Position numbers and translations under genes: made by a program. A DNA stretch of 36,012 nt from an uncultured Blautia sp. (lineage in GTDB: Bacteria; Bacillota; Clostridia; Lachnospirales; Lachnospiraceae): assembly GCA_934371915.1 (NCBI GenBank), contig CAKROE010000017.1, forward strand, positions 1 through 36,012, in the 5' to 3' direction. The notes beneath the pieces are model-generated. The model was not told the origin of the DNA, ran no database searches, and was given only the letters and a program-made list of their open reading frames with translations. Of this stretch, positions 25,551 to 33,846 are shown in pieces. Numbering within the stretch: the first letter of the stretch is position 1; the number at the start of each line of letters is the position of its first letter.

Positions 25551-25826
25551 TTACCACCTCTCAAAGGCTTTAGCAAGCCAGAAGGAAATCTTTGGCTTCT
25601 GATCTGTCTGTGAAAAGCAAAACTGTGGGTACAGACTTCCCCACCATGCCATTACTCCGTGGGTATGCTGTCCCGGAACACTGCCGCCAAGAAGCGCAAG
25701 CGCAAGCATCCCGGCAAGAATTGAAGCTTGTACCCTGTGTTTTCTGTTTTTGAGAATATCTCTTATTCTTGCCTTCTCTGTTTTCCATATATCTATTTTT
25801 CCATTCTGCTGCAGCCACTCTTTCAT
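25551..25826 (-). CDS. Small membrane protein at the end of the spore germination cluster
   Basis: A 91-aa protein with a strong GGAGG site 8 nt before its ATG, which argues that it is translated. The basic N-terminal third (KTEKARIRDILKNRKHR) is followed by one hydrophobic segment (residues about 34-49, ILAGMLALALLGGSV). The C-terminal domain is rich in Trp, His and aromatic residues (HTHGVMAWWGSLYPQFCF). It lies 69 bp after the GerAB-GerAC fusion gene and 68 bp before murI. I recognise no family; it does not look like the missing GerAC domain. A shorter frame at 25570-25818 in another phase is rejected. Confidence 0.6.
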   Translation of the reverse strand: MKEWLQQNGKIDIWKTEKARIRDILKNRKHRVQASILAGMLALALLGGSVPGQHTHGVMAWWGSLYPQFCFSQTDQKPKISFWLAKAFERW

Positions 25827-25895
25827 ATCAGATGCCTCCTGTATATACGTCTTTTCGACGTGACTATATTCGGAGTATTGACCATTTCCGGTATT

Positions 25896-27569
25896 TTATT
25901 CCAGAAACACTTCCAGTTCTCCGTCAACAAGCGTGATTTGGGGAAGAGAAAGCAGCGTTCCGTCCTGATACCACTGATGATACACCTGCCGCAGTGTCAC
26001 TCCTTCTTTTTGCTGTGCCGGAACCCGGTTTTCGAGAAGTCCGGTCAGATAATCTCCGATGGAAGCACCGCCACTGTCCCATTTTAACACAGCCTCCGGA
26101 TCTTCAGTTCTGAAAAGATAAATATTCTCTCCTGCCAGCGGTTCCATTTTCAGGTAGTTCAAAAACATTTCCCATCTGCCGCTTTCCATCAGCTCATTTC
26201 CCATGATAATAACCTCGAGATGTCCGATATCAAGATATCGATTCTGGCTTCTGTCATAAAGCTTCTGAATTGCTGCAAAATCGTTCCCCTTCAATGTTAG
26301 CACAGAATGGTCTGTATTTTCTTCCTGTTTTCCCTGTCCGGTTGCCTCCGGCAGATCCGGCATTCCGTATGAAACAATGAACTCATCTCCCGAAACATCG
26401 ATGCCAAGTGCCAGCGGATACATTCTCTTTTCCGGTTCGATTCCCGCACAGCCTGCACAGGTCAGCGCAAGCACCAGAAAAACACATCCGGCCGCGGCTG
26501 CTTTTTTTATCTGTTTCTGCCTGCCGCGTAAGAACAGATACAGCAATATGATAAGAAGTCCCGGCACAAAAATTCGCGCCAGATATTTTTCAAACAGATC
26601 TGCCACTGTCATGCCATCTGCCTCAAAAACCGACACCACATATACCACCACCGGAAGCCAGAATTTCCCTGTCCCGATGTGCGCCGATGTCAGTATCCGT
26701 TCACCATAATAAAAAACACTGCCGATTGCAAACAAAAGACCGTAAAGTAAAAATCCCATCCACAGCACATCAAACCTCGCCAGAACATTTCCCGGCAGAT
26801 CTGCCCCTGCCAGCAGAGAAAGAACCGGCCATGTTTCAGACTGCACTCTCCGCCATCCCAGCACAGCCGGAAGCAGTATCAGTACACAGATCATAACACC
26901 GCTGACTGTCAGGATTCCCCATATCACAGTTTTTCCCGCACTGCCTCGCTTTTCAACGTCTTTCATCACAAACGGAAGCAGGCTGATTCCCGAAAAAAAA
27001 CACAGATAACGATATCCGGATTGAATACTTGTCTGTACGGAAAACGCTTCCTCCCGAAACAGTTCTGTGATATATTCTGCCTTTCCCTGTCCCGCACACA
27101 GTACAAGCAAAAGCAGGATAGCCCCAAGAAAAATTCCTCCTGTGACTTCTGCCATCCTGCCTCTTTTCTGCAGCCCTTTTTCCATACCACAGGCACAGAC
27201 AAATACTGCAAATAACAGCAGCCATTTCTCAGAGATTCCAAAGATCAGCCATACAGGAATGATCCGACCAATCAGATTCAAAAGATACGCACCTGCCATC
27301 ACAAGATAAATAAGAAAAAAGCCTCCGAAGATCACCGCCCCGCACCTGCCAAAGGAACGGATCATATCTGCATATCCATACGTACTTCGCAGATAAAAGA
27401 AAGAATACAACAGGAGAAAAATGACTGCCAGAATGATTCCCGCCACGCCGGACAATCCCAACAGTCCGCCTTTCCCGTTCAGGCAGAGCAGAAAAGGCGC
27501 AAGAAATGTCAGCAGGATCTGCCGATATAACTGCCGGTGTGAAATCCGATTATTTTCTGCGTACTTCAT
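25896..27569 (-). CDS. GerAB-GerAC fusion germinant receptor protein
   Basis: A 557-aa protein. Residues about 15-350 are a GerAB-type (amino acid permease fold) membrane domain with about ten hydrophobic helices. A further hydrophobic segment (about 357-374, ending ALTCAGC) resembles the signal peptide and lipobox of a GerAC lipoprotein. About 375-557 is GerAC N-terminal domain-like (MYPLALGIDVSGDEF, LDIGHLEVIIMG). GerAB and GerAC are normally separate, and the C-terminal GerAC domain is missing. The start at 27569 has GGAGG 6 nt upstream and overlaps gerAA by 20 bp. The product would bind or transduce germinant in the spore inner membrane with GerAA. Confidence 0.82.
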   Translation of the reverse strand: MKYAENNRISHRQLYRQILLTFLAPFLLCLNGKGGLLGLSGVAGIILAVIFLLLYSFFYLRSTYGYADMIRSFGRCGAVIFGGFFLIYLVMAGAYLLNLIGRIIPVWLIFGISEKWLLLFAVFVCACGMEKGLQKRGRMAEVTGGIFLGAILLLLVLCAGQGKAEYITELFREEAFSVQTSIQSGYRYLCFFSGISLLPFVMKDVEKRGSAGKTVIWGILTVSGVMICVLILLPAVLGWRRVQSETWPVLSLLAGADLPGNVLARFDVLWMGFLLYGLLFAIGSVFYYGERILTSAHIGTGKFWLPVVVYVVSVFEADGMTVADLFEKYLARIFVPGLLIILLYLFLRGRQKQIKKAAAAGCVFLVLALTCAGCAGIEPEKRMYPLALGIDVSGDEFIVSYGMPDLPEATGQGKQEENTDHSVLTLKGNDFAAIQKLYDRSQNRYLDIGHLEVIIMGNELMESGRWEMFLNYLKMEPLAGENIYLFRTEDPEAVLKWDSGGASIGDYLTGLLENRVPAQQKEGVTLRQVYHQWYQDGTLLSLPQITLVDGELEVFLE

Positions 27570-29100
27570 TTTGCGCCTCCTTTTCTGTCGCCGCATCTGT
27601 TGTCTGCCCTTTACGTTTCAGTCGCAGACTCTGCTCTTTTCTGGCATATACCGGACGATACTTCCGCCTCTTAAACGGAATGCGCCAGATGCCGTCCCCT
27701 ACCCGGCTTACCGGATGTTTTCTGACAAAGGGAACAAGATACGGCACACCAAAACTCAAAAGTCCGGACAGATGTGAGATCAGCAGGTACAATCCCAGTA
27801 CGATACCATAGATTCCAAGATATCCACCCAGAAACAAAAATCCATATTTCATAAGCCGGAATGCCGATGCAAATTCCTCATCCGGAATCACCATAGAGCC
27901 TAATGCTGTCAGCGCCACGATCATCACGACAATGGGGCTTACAAGATTTGCACTCACTGCCGCATCTCCGATGATCAGACCTCCCACGATCCCAATCGCA
28001 TTCCCAAGTGTGCCTGGTACACGCACCCCGGCTTCTCTGATCAGTTCAAAAGCAAGCTCCAGCAGGATCAGCTCCGTCACGCTTGTAAACGGTACCCCTT
28101 CTCTTGCCTCTGCAAAGGAAAGAAGCAGATTCGCCGGAAGGATCTGTGTATGAAAACGGATCACTGCCAGATAAAGTCCCGGCAGAAGCATTGCCGTCAG
28201 AAGTGCCAGATAGCGCAGAATCCTTAAGAAGGATGCCATCTCGAAATGGTGATACCAGTCCTCGCTGCTTTCCATAAAGCCGCTGAATGAGCCGGGCAAA
28301 ATCAGTGCAGACGGAGAATTGTCACAGAGCAGCACAACCTTTCCGTTCAGAAGTTCCAGCGCTGCACGGTCCGGCCGCTCCGTAGCCTGATACTGTGGAA
28401 ACGGAGAATACCACGATTCTTCCGTAAGCTGTTCAAGCATACCGCTGTCGAGAACGCCGTCAATTTCATATTCCTCGATACGCTCCTTTATCTGCTCCAG
28501 AAGTTCCTCACGCACCAGATCATCTATATACAGAATCTGCAGCACCGTATTGGAGCGCACACCCATCTGATATTCTTCTACTTTCATTCTGGTATCACGC
28601 AGTCTTTTTCTCACAAGCGCGGAATTTGTTTTTACCGAATCCGAAAATCCCTCTCTGGAACCACGGAGCACTTTTTCCGACTCAGCTTCCGATACCCCCA
28701 TATTCGGATATCCCCTGCTCGAAATCTTCATTGCCCTGTCATAACCGTCAATGAAAAAAACTGCATTTCCGGAAAGGATCGCACCAAAAACTTCGTTCAT
28801 ATCATTCAGTTTCTGTACATCGGCAATTCCAAGACTGTTATTCTGCATAAACTCCGGAATTTTTTCCGGTGGAACCTCCCAGAAATGATTGATCATCTTT
28901 CCAATGGCTGAATCATCCAGCATCATATTGGAAACTGCCACCTCTATATAGACCATCAGGCAGTCTGCTTTACGTTCTTCTCCGAGGCGCATCGGACGAA
29001 TCAGAATGTCCGCACAATTTTCACAGCGTTCTTGTATATAACGTTCATTCTCACGAATATCTGCCGAAATTTTTTTCATGTTTTCTTTTACATCTGTCAT
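27550..29100 (-). CDS. Spore germination protein GerAA family
   Basis: A 516-aa A-subunit of a GerA-type germinant receptor, located in the spore inner membrane. Residues about 1-285 form the cytoplasmic N-terminal domain (GNAVFFIDGYDRAMKI, RGSREGFSDSVKTN, LLCDNSPSALILPGSF). About 290-460 holds the membrane segments (GLYLAVIRFHTQILP, GLIIGDAAVSANLVSP). The C-terminal tail is basic. ATG at 29100 is chosen because GGAGG lies 5 nt upstream. It is followed by the GerAB-GerAC fusion. No SigA promoter is evident in the short gap after the gntR terminator; a forespore SigG promoter would be expected but was not recognised. Confidence 0.93.
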   Translation of the reverse strand: MTDVKENMKKISADIRENERYIQERCENCADILIRPMRLGEERKADCLMVYIEVAVSNMMLDDSAIGKMINHFWEVPPEKIPEFMQNNSLGIADVQKLNDMNEVFGAILSGNAVFFIDGYDRAMKISSRGYPNMGVSEAESEKVLRGSREGFSDSVKTNSALVRKRLRDTRMKVEEYQMGVRSNTVLQILYIDDLVREELLEQIKERIEEYEIDGVLDSGMLEQLTEESWYSPFPQYQATERPDRAALELLNGKVVLLCDNSPSALILPGSFSGFMESSEDWYHHFEMASFLRILRYLALLTAMLLPGLYLAVIRFHTQILPANLLLSFAEAREGVPFTSVTELILLELAFELIREAGVRVPGTLGNAIGIVGGLIIGDAAVSANLVSPIVVMIVALTALGSMVIPDEEFASAFRLMKYGFLFLGGYLGIYGIVLGLYLLISHLSGLLSFGVPYLVPFVRKHPVSRVGDGIWRIPFKRRKYRPVYARKEQSLRLKRKGQTTDAATEKEAQNEVRRK

Positions 29101-29118
29101 GGTTTCCTCCACAGATTA

Positions 29119-29131
29119 GCGGACACTCCGC
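29119..29131 (-). promoter_or_regulatory. Small hairpin upstream of the gerAA ribosome binding site
   Basis: GCGGA-GTG-TCCGC on the minus strand, just before GGAGG. It may tune translation initiation of gerAA. Confidence 0.35.
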
Positions 29132-29150
29132 CGGTGCCTCCCTGATCTGC

Positions 29151-29186
29151 AAAAAAAGAGAGAGACACATCACATGCATCTCTCTT
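29151..29186 (-). terminator. Terminator of the ispE-gntR unit
   Basis: On the minus strand, AAGAGAGA pairs with TCTCTCTT across a 15-nt loop and the T-run extends to 29151. It lies 23 nt after the GntR gene. Confidence 0.85.
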
Positions 29187-29208
29187 AGAATAACCATATT
29201 TTGCTTTT

Positions 29209-29904
29209 TTATTTACGTATCTGACGATTCTGTGTCTCCTCGCGGATCGAGCGGATGATCGCCTCTCTCTGATTCTCAATATGCTGATAGGAAATTTCCT
29301 GCGCTCTCTTTACATCACGGTTCTTGATTGCCTCATAAATCTCTTTATGCTCTTTGACCAGAAGATTTCTCGTCTCCTCATCTTTCAGATATTCCACACG
29401 GTATCTGTAGATCTGCTCACGCAGGTTGTTCAGCACCTGATTCAGTCTGCGGTTATCTGAAGATTTGTAAATCACTTCATGGAAAGCCACGTCAGCTTCT
29501 GCAAGTTTTACGAGATTGCCTTCTGCCATCGTTGCCTCAAAATTCTTTGCCGCATTCCAGAGCTCTTCAAGCTGCTCTTCGGTCATCCGCGTGCACGCAT
29601 TTTCAATAGAAAGATTCTCAAGTGCAATACGCACTTCCAGTACATCGTTCAGATCCTTCTCCGTGATATTGGCAACCTGTGCACCTCTCCGGGGAATCAT
29701 CACGACAAGTCCTTCCAGTTCCAGCTTACGCATCGCCTCACGTACCGGAGTCCTGCTGACACCGAGACGCTCTGCAAGCGCGATTTCCATCAGTCTTTCT
29801 CCCGGCTTGAGTTCCCCTTTCAAAATTGCCTTGCGGAGTGTGTTAAACACAACATCCCGAAGCGGCAGATATTCGTTCATATCTACAGAAAAATCATTCA
29901 TCAT
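29209..29904 (-). CDS. GntR-family (FCD/FadR subfamily) transcriptional regulator
   Basis: A 231-aa regulator. The start at 29904 follows AAAGGGGA; an earlier in-frame ATG lacks a site. The N-terminal winged helix (about 10-75) contains LKPGERLMEIALAERLGVSRTPVREAMRKLELEGLV, here given in parts: GERLMEIALAERLG and SRTPVREAMRKL. The FCD effector domain (about 85-215) has the typical metal/ligand pattern EADVAFHEVIY, EHKEIYEAI and QHIENQ. It is the second gene of a two-gene unit behind ispE, ending at a strong terminator. A TTGTATACAA palindrome, the type of site bound by this subfamily, lies in the ispE leader, so autoregulation is inferred. The ligand is unknown. Confidence 0.92.
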   Translation of the reverse strand: MMNDFSVDMNEYLPLRDVVFNTLRKAILKGELKPGERLMEIALAERLGVSRTPVREAMRKLELEGLVVMIPRRGAQVANITEKDLNDVLEVRIALENLSIENACTRMTEEQLEELWNAAKNFEATMAEGNLVKLAEADVAFHEVIYKSSDNRRLNQVLNNLREQIYRYRVEYLKDEETRNLLVKEHKEIYEAIKNRDVKRAQEISYQHIENQREAIIRSIREETQNRQIRK

Positions 29905-29937
29905 AGGTATCTTCCCCTTTCCTGCACACATCCTGAG

Positions 29938-30807
29938 CTATGCATGATCTTTTCGGTTGTAAATCTGTGTTGCAAATACTGTTTTTGCCAGATGGCTCTG
30001 TTTTAAAACTTCTGCTGCCTTACGCATCTTCGCCCTGTCATCAAAAATTCCGAATACGGTCGGTCCGCTTCCGCTCATCATTGCTTTCAGTGCACCGTTT
30101 GCTTCCATGAGATCTTTGATCTCCTGAATTACCGGATACTGGCGGATGATTCCCGGCTCAAATACATTTTCCATCTTAGATGTCAGGCTGTAAATATCCT
30201 GATTCTCAATATCCCGAAACATTCCGTCAATATCCGGATGCTTCTGAATGCTGTCCAGATTCAGATTCTCATATGCCAGCTTCGTCGAAACATTGATTCC
30301 CGGTTTGCCGACAAGTACATAACAGCGTGGAAGTCCCGGAAGACTCGTAAGCTTTTCTCCGATTCCTTCTGCAAGTGCAGTTCCTCTCATTACACAATAA
30401 GGAACATCCGCGCCCACCTGTACGGCACGCTTCATCAGCTCTTCCTCGCTGAGTCCCAGACGGAACAGACGGTTCACTCCGACAAAAGCAGCCGCCGCAT
30501 CCGAACTGCCGCCCGCCATACCAGCTGCGACCGGAATGGATTTCGTCAGTTTCATGGAAAGCCCTTCTTTAACGTCAAACTCATCCATAAGAAGTTTGGC
30601 TGCCTTATATACCAGATTCCTTTCATCAGAAGGAACATAAGGAAGATTTGTAGACAACACAATTCCCGGTTCTGATTTCTTACGGATATCCAAAAGATCA
30701 TACATCTGGATCGTCTGCATGATCATCCGTACTTCGTGATATCCGTCCTCACGCTTGCGGAGTACATCGAGTCCGAGATTGATTTTTGCCATAGCTCGTA
30801 AACGCAT
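29938..30807 (-). CDS. ispE: 4-diphosphocytidyl-2-C-methyl-D-erythritol kinase
   Basis: A 289-aa GHMP-family kinase of the MEP isoprenoid pathway, phosphorylating CDP-ME at the 2-hydroxyl. The start at 30807 (MRLRAMAKINLGLDV) follows GAGG; in-frame ATG further up lies in the leader. Motifs: AKINLGL with the conserved Lys/Asn, DGYHEVRMIMQTI, the ATP-binding loop PVAAGMAGGSSDAAA, and MSGSGPTVFGIF near the C-terminus. Length is typical. It is the first gene of a unit with the GntR regulator, which is not the usual ispE partner. Confidence 0.96.
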   Translation of the reverse strand: MRLRAMAKINLGLDVLRKREDGYHEVRMIMQTIQMYDLLDIRKKSEPGIVLSTNLPYVPSDERNLVYKAAKLLMDEFDVKEGLSMKLTKSIPVAAGMAGGSSDAAAAFVGVNRLFRLGLSEEELMKRAVQVGADVPYCVMRGTALAEGIGEKLTSLPGLPRCYVLVGKPGINVSTKLAYENLNLDSIQKHPDIDGMFRDIENQDIYSLTSKMENVFEPGIIRQYPVIQEIKDLMEANGALKAMMSGSGPTVFGIFDDRAKMRKAAEVLKQSHLAKTVFATQIYNRKDHA

Positions 30808-30849
30808 AAACACACCTCTGTCCTTTGTATTTTTCGTTCTTTTTGTACT

Positions 30850-30859
30850 TTGTATACAA
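30850..30859. promoter_or_regulatory. Candidate GntR/FCD operator in the ispE leader
   Basis: TTGTATACAA is a perfect 10-bp palindrome at about +6 to +15 of the predicted transcript. It fits the TNGTNNNACNA-like sites of FCD-type GntR regulators, and such a regulator is encoded in the same unit. Confidence 0.55.
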
Positions 30860-30871
30860 TCTATTTGTTTT

Positions 30872-30900
30872 ATTTTATCCGATTTTTTTGTTAATTTCAA
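30872..30900 (-). promoter_or_regulatory. Promoter of ispE-gntR
   Basis: -35 TTGAAA (30900-30895), 17-nt spacer, -10 TAAAAT (30877-30872) on the minus strand, directly after the SipL-like gene stop. Confidence 0.75.
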
Positions 30901-30903
30901 GTA

Positions 30904-32460
30904 TCATTCTTCGACTTTTTTTACCAGCAGAAGCGGCGTTCCCGAGGAAATTTCTTCGTTTTCCAGCTCATTCATGCTGCAGATTTCTTCCGTGGTCGTA
31001 TAAAAGCGTTTTGCAATGTCCCAGAGCGTATCTTCCGGCTGAACGATATACACGGTAATTCCAGGCATACTGCGGATTTTTTCCTGAGCAAGTGGCTGTT
31101 CTTCCATCTTATCAAGAATAAATTCTTCACTGCACTGTATCACCAGCACATTGACACCGATCGTTGCACGGATCTCAAGCTCGTTGCTGTCTGCCATGGT
31201 CGTTGACAACTGTTCCAGTTCTGTATGCAGATAATAGACACTGTCCTTTGATATTCCCTGCGCCTCCACGGTATGACTGAACGGAATGACAGTCTCGGCA
31301 GAATAAAACGGCATATCATCATTTCCCACAATATACAGGACCTTCAGACGCAGAATCCCGTCCACCTGAATCCCGTCGCTGACGATCTGGGTCTTGTCGA
31401 CTTTGACTTCTCCCTGACTGTGGCAGATCTGCAGAATTTTCCCCTGTGTTTCATGAATCGTCACACGGTCCGACAGACGGCATCGTGAGAAATTCCGGAT
31501 CAGCAGACTTTCCAGCATTTCCGGTCTGCCTTTTGGCTGATACTGACGAAACGGAGTGTAAGCATCCATGATCACATCATGGTCTTCCTCCCGGTAAAGC
31601 TTCATATCCAGTTCCAGAACAACATCTGCCTGCAGTTTACGCTCCTCTCCGTCGGCATCCGGTTTGACTTCCAGAGACTGACAGATCACTGACGCTTCCA
31701 GATTCGGGATCATCTCCGAAGTACAGCCGGTGCATTCCACTTCCCCGTTAAATGGAATCGTGTGTTCCAGCCACTGCAGGGTACTTCCTTCATCCCCACC
31801 TGTATAAAGAACAAAAATAAACAATTCTCCTTTTGCCTTCACTTTTTGTTCTTCCGGACGCAGATCCAGTCCACGTACTTCGATGGTATACCACAGAAGT
31901 TCCGCAATATCCGGTTTGTTTGAAACCAGTTCAATTTCTTCCTTCAGCCGAAGAGTATCTTTTTTATGTACTGCAAGACTGAGAAGACACATCTGTTTTT
32001 TCTTAACAGAGATATTTTCATCATCCGCCGCCACCGGCAGACGGATTCCCGTCAGTTCATCCACCGATGCATAAAACGTGATCACGGCACGGATATTCAG
32101 CTTCCGCGAATGAATGATGTGGATGCTCAGATCTTCGATCTCCCACTTCAGACAAAGCTTATCTCCATTTACGATTCCGTCAAGGTTCAGCGTCTCCTCA
32201 ACCGGCAGGCCTGCCGAAAGACTGTAAACTCTCCCGTCCTCTTCCCCCACATACAGAACATCTGCCTGCAGTTTTCCTTTGACAAAAGCATGCCCGTCAT
32301 TCAGGCGCACTTCTTCTACAGTCACCTCACCTTTATTCTGTATCATTCGTCCAATATCCGGTTTCACATCCGGTACATTATAATCCATGTCCAGCGTTAC
32401 CTGACTGGTTGCCCTGCTCTTTGTTCGAAGTACCTGAATATCCTCTTTCCTGAATTCCAC
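30904..32460 (-). CDS. sipL: SipL-like spore coat morphogenesis protein (DUF3794/SPOCS repeats plus LysM)
   Basis: A 518-aa protein with several DUF3794 (SPOCS) domains. Signs include DMDYNVPDVKPDIGRMI near the N-terminus, repeated PFNGEVECTG / PFSHTVEAQG blocks and LEVKPDADGEERKLQ. A C-terminal LysM domain follows (about 468-518, YIVQPEDTLWDIAKRFY). This architecture matches SipL of Clostridioides difficile, which binds SpoIVA on the forespore surface to assemble the coat. The GTG start at 32460 is preferred because GGAGG lies 8 nt upstream; another GTG at 32481 overlaps the previous gene stop. Expression in the mother cell is expected, and a SigE-like promoter precedes the unit. Confidence 0.88.
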   Translation of the reverse strand: MEFRKEDIQVLRTKSRATSQVTLDMDYNVPDVKPDIGRMIQNKGEVTVEEVRLNDGHAFVKGKLQADVLYVGEEDGRVYSLSAGLPVEETLNLDGIVNGDKLCLKWEIEDLSIHIIHSRKLNIRAVITFYASVDELTGIRLPVAADDENISVKKKQMCLLSLAVHKKDTLRLKEEIELVSNKPDIAELLWYTIEVRGLDLRPEEQKVKAKGELFIFVLYTGGDEGSTLQWLEHTIPFNGEVECTGCTSEMIPNLEASVICQSLEVKPDADGEERKLQADVVLELDMKLYREEDHDVIMDAYTPFRQYQPKGRPEMLESLLIRNFSRCRLSDRVTIHETQGKILQICHSQGEVKVDKTQIVSDGIQVDGILRLKVLYIVGNDDMPFYSAETVIPFSHTVEAQGISKDSVYYLHTELEQLSTTMADSNELEIRATIGVNVLVIQCSEEFILDKMEEQPLAQEKIRSMPGITVYIVQPEDTLWDIAKRFYTTTEEICSMNELENEEISSGTPLLLVKKVEE

Positions 32461-32477
32461 TTTTATGTCCTCCAATC

Positions 32478-32882
32478 TCACCGAAACTGAACCGGGACAT
32501 CCCGGTACTCTGTTTTCACAACGATATATGGATAAGAAGGTTCACCGCCCTGCACTTCCTCCGTGGGGCCGATCAGTTTTGTTTCAAAAAAAACAGCGTT
32601 TACAGATGCCGACAGATCCGTCACCTGAATGCTGTATCCTCCGCTCATCTGCCTTCCGTATCCCTTTATCAGATAAAGGTCTTCGCCCTTCTGGTATGCC
32701 ATCTGGAATTCTTTTTCCTTTTTTTCTTCGATCAGCTTCGCGGCTTGCTCCGGAATCTGCGAATGATCCATAACCGTATATTTAAGCGGAGTTCTCTCAC
32801 CCTCTTCGATCCGTACCAGTTTACATCCGCCAAGCATCAGTAAAAGCATCAAAAGCAACAGAAATGCGGCAGTTTTTTTCAT
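32478..32882 (-). CDS. PrcB-C-domain lipoprotein
   Basis: A 134-aa lipoprotein. The start at 32882 follows GGAAAG; an ATG at 32906 is an alternative with a weaker site. A long hydrophobic signal peptide ends in LGGC with C20. The C-terminal part (YLIKGYGRQMSGGYSI, then PSYPYIVVKTE) fits the PrcB C-terminal domain, found in secreted protease-complex and protease-inhibitor-like proteins. It is 17 bp upstream of the SipL-like gene and shares its promoter, so a sporulation-stage role is inferred. Confidence 0.72.
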   Translation of the reverse strand: MKKTAAFLLLLMLLLMLGGCKLVRIEEGERTPLKYTVMDHSQIPEQAAKLIEEKKEKEFQMAYQKGEDLYLIKGYGRQMSGGYSIQVTDLSASVNAVFFETKLIGPTEEVQGGEPSYPYIVVKTEYRDVPVQFR

Positions 32883-32924
32883 AAACAGCTTTCCATTTCC
32901 CGGCATCTCATTTCTTCAGTATGT

Positions 32925-32953
32925 ATTCTATGCAGGGGACAAAAGATTTATTG
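32925..32953 (-). promoter_or_regulatory. SigE-like sporulation promoter for the PrcB-SipL unit
   Basis: -10 CATAGAAT (32932-32925) matches the SigE consensus CATACAMT at seven of eight positions. -35 CAATAAA (32953-32947) lies 14 nt upstream. The -35 overlaps the divergent plsC -35 by 3 bp. Confidence 0.5.
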
Positions 32954-32979
32954 CAAGTATTTCCAAAATCACTTATACT
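32951..32979 (+). promoter_or_regulatory. Promoter of plsC
   Basis: -35 TTGCAA, 17-nt spacer, -10 TATACT on the plus strand, about 75 nt before the start codon. Confidence 0.75.
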
Positions 32980-32989
32980 TGTACCAGAG

Positions 32990-33004
32990 TCCCGTTTTTC
33001 GGGA
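32990..33004 (+). promoter_or_regulatory. 5'-terminal stem-loop of the plsC transcript
   Basis: TCCCG-TTTTT-CGGGA begins about 4 nt after the predicted start. It may stabilise the mRNA 5' end, or act as a weak early terminator given the T-rich sequence after it. Confidence 0.4.
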
Positions 33005-33054
33005 TTGCTTTTATCTTAGTTTTTATTTCAATTTAACAGAAAGAGGACTTTATT

Positions 33055-33795
33055 ATGATTCGTCTTATCATTGTTGCGATCACAGTCATCGGATTTCTGA
33101 TTCTTTCCATTCCGGTCCTGTTCATCGAATGGATCATCGGCAAATTTTCACCGCGCACGAAAGAGATCAGTTCTTTACGCCTCATACAGGGAGTATTCAA
33201 ACTGATTTTGTGGGAAGCCGGCACAAAGGTGACGATCATCGGTGAGGAAAATGTCCCGAAGGATACACCGGTGCTTTACATCGGAAACCATCGAAGCTAC
33301 TTTGACATCGTGCTCAGCTACAGCCGCTGTCCGCTCCGCACCGGTTACATTGCAAAAAAAGAAATGGAACGCTACCCGCTTCTTTCCAACTGGATGCGCT
33401 ATCTGCATTGCCTGTTCCTCGACCGAAAAGATATCAGGCAGGGACTGAAGACTATCCTGACCGCGATTGAAAAAGTAAAATCCGGCATTTCCATCTGTAT
33501 CTTCCCGGAAGGTACAAGAAACACAAATGCAGATGAACTGGAGCTTCTTCCATTTCATGAAGGAAGTTTCAAAATTGCCAGCAAATCCGGATGTGCGATC
33601 ATTCCGATGGCAATGAACAACACCGCCGAGATCTTTGAAGCGCATATGCCAAAGATTAAATCAACTCATGTCGTTTTGGAATACGGCAAACCAATCTACG
33701 TAAAAGAGCTTTCCAGAGAAGACCAGAAACATCTCGGTGTATACACACAGAATGTGATCCATGAGATGCTTCAAAAAAACAAAGAACTCGTTTAA
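33055..33795 (+). CDS. plsC: 1-acyl-sn-glycerol-3-phosphate acyltransferase
   Basis: A 246-aa membrane-associated enzyme acylating lysophosphatidic acid to phosphatidic acid. An N-terminal hydrophobic helix (about 3-28) anchors it. The catalytic NHRSYFD (NHx4D type) and the substrate motif FPEGTRN are intact; AIIPMAMNN is the fourth motif. Length is typical. It is monocistronic, with its own promoter and terminator. Confidence 0.95.
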   Translation: MIRLIIVAITVIGFLILSIPVLFIEWIIGKFSPRTKEISSLRLIQGVFKLILWEAGTKVTIIGEENVPKDTPVLYIGNHRSYFDIVLSYSRCPLRTGYIAKKEMERYPLLSNWMRYLHCLFLDRKDIRQGLKTILTAIEKVKSGISICIFPEGTRNTNADELELLPFHEGSFKIASKSGCAIIPMAMNNTAEIFEAHMPKIKSTHVVLEYGKPIYVKELSREDQKHLGVYTQNVIHEMLQKNKELV

Positions 33796-33799
33796 AACC

Positions 33800-33846
33800 A
33801 AAACTGCTGCGTCATAGAAAAACAAGTCTATGCTGCAGCAGTTTTT
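33800..33846. terminator. Bidirectional rho-independent terminator
   Basis: AAAACTGCTGC (33800-33810) pairs with GCAGCAGTTTT (33835-33845), with an inner CATAGA/TCTATG stem and a T-run. It ends inside the last codons of the convergent AraC gene. Confidence 0.92.

Noticed and set aside
25570..25818. An alternative 82-codon frame overlapping the 91-aa ger-cluster ORF
   Set aside because: The 91-aa frame has the GGAGG at the right distance; the other has none and no plausible domain.
29101..29208. A forespore SigG promoter for gerAA
   Set aside because: Expected from the family, but no acceptable -10/-35 pair was found in the gap.
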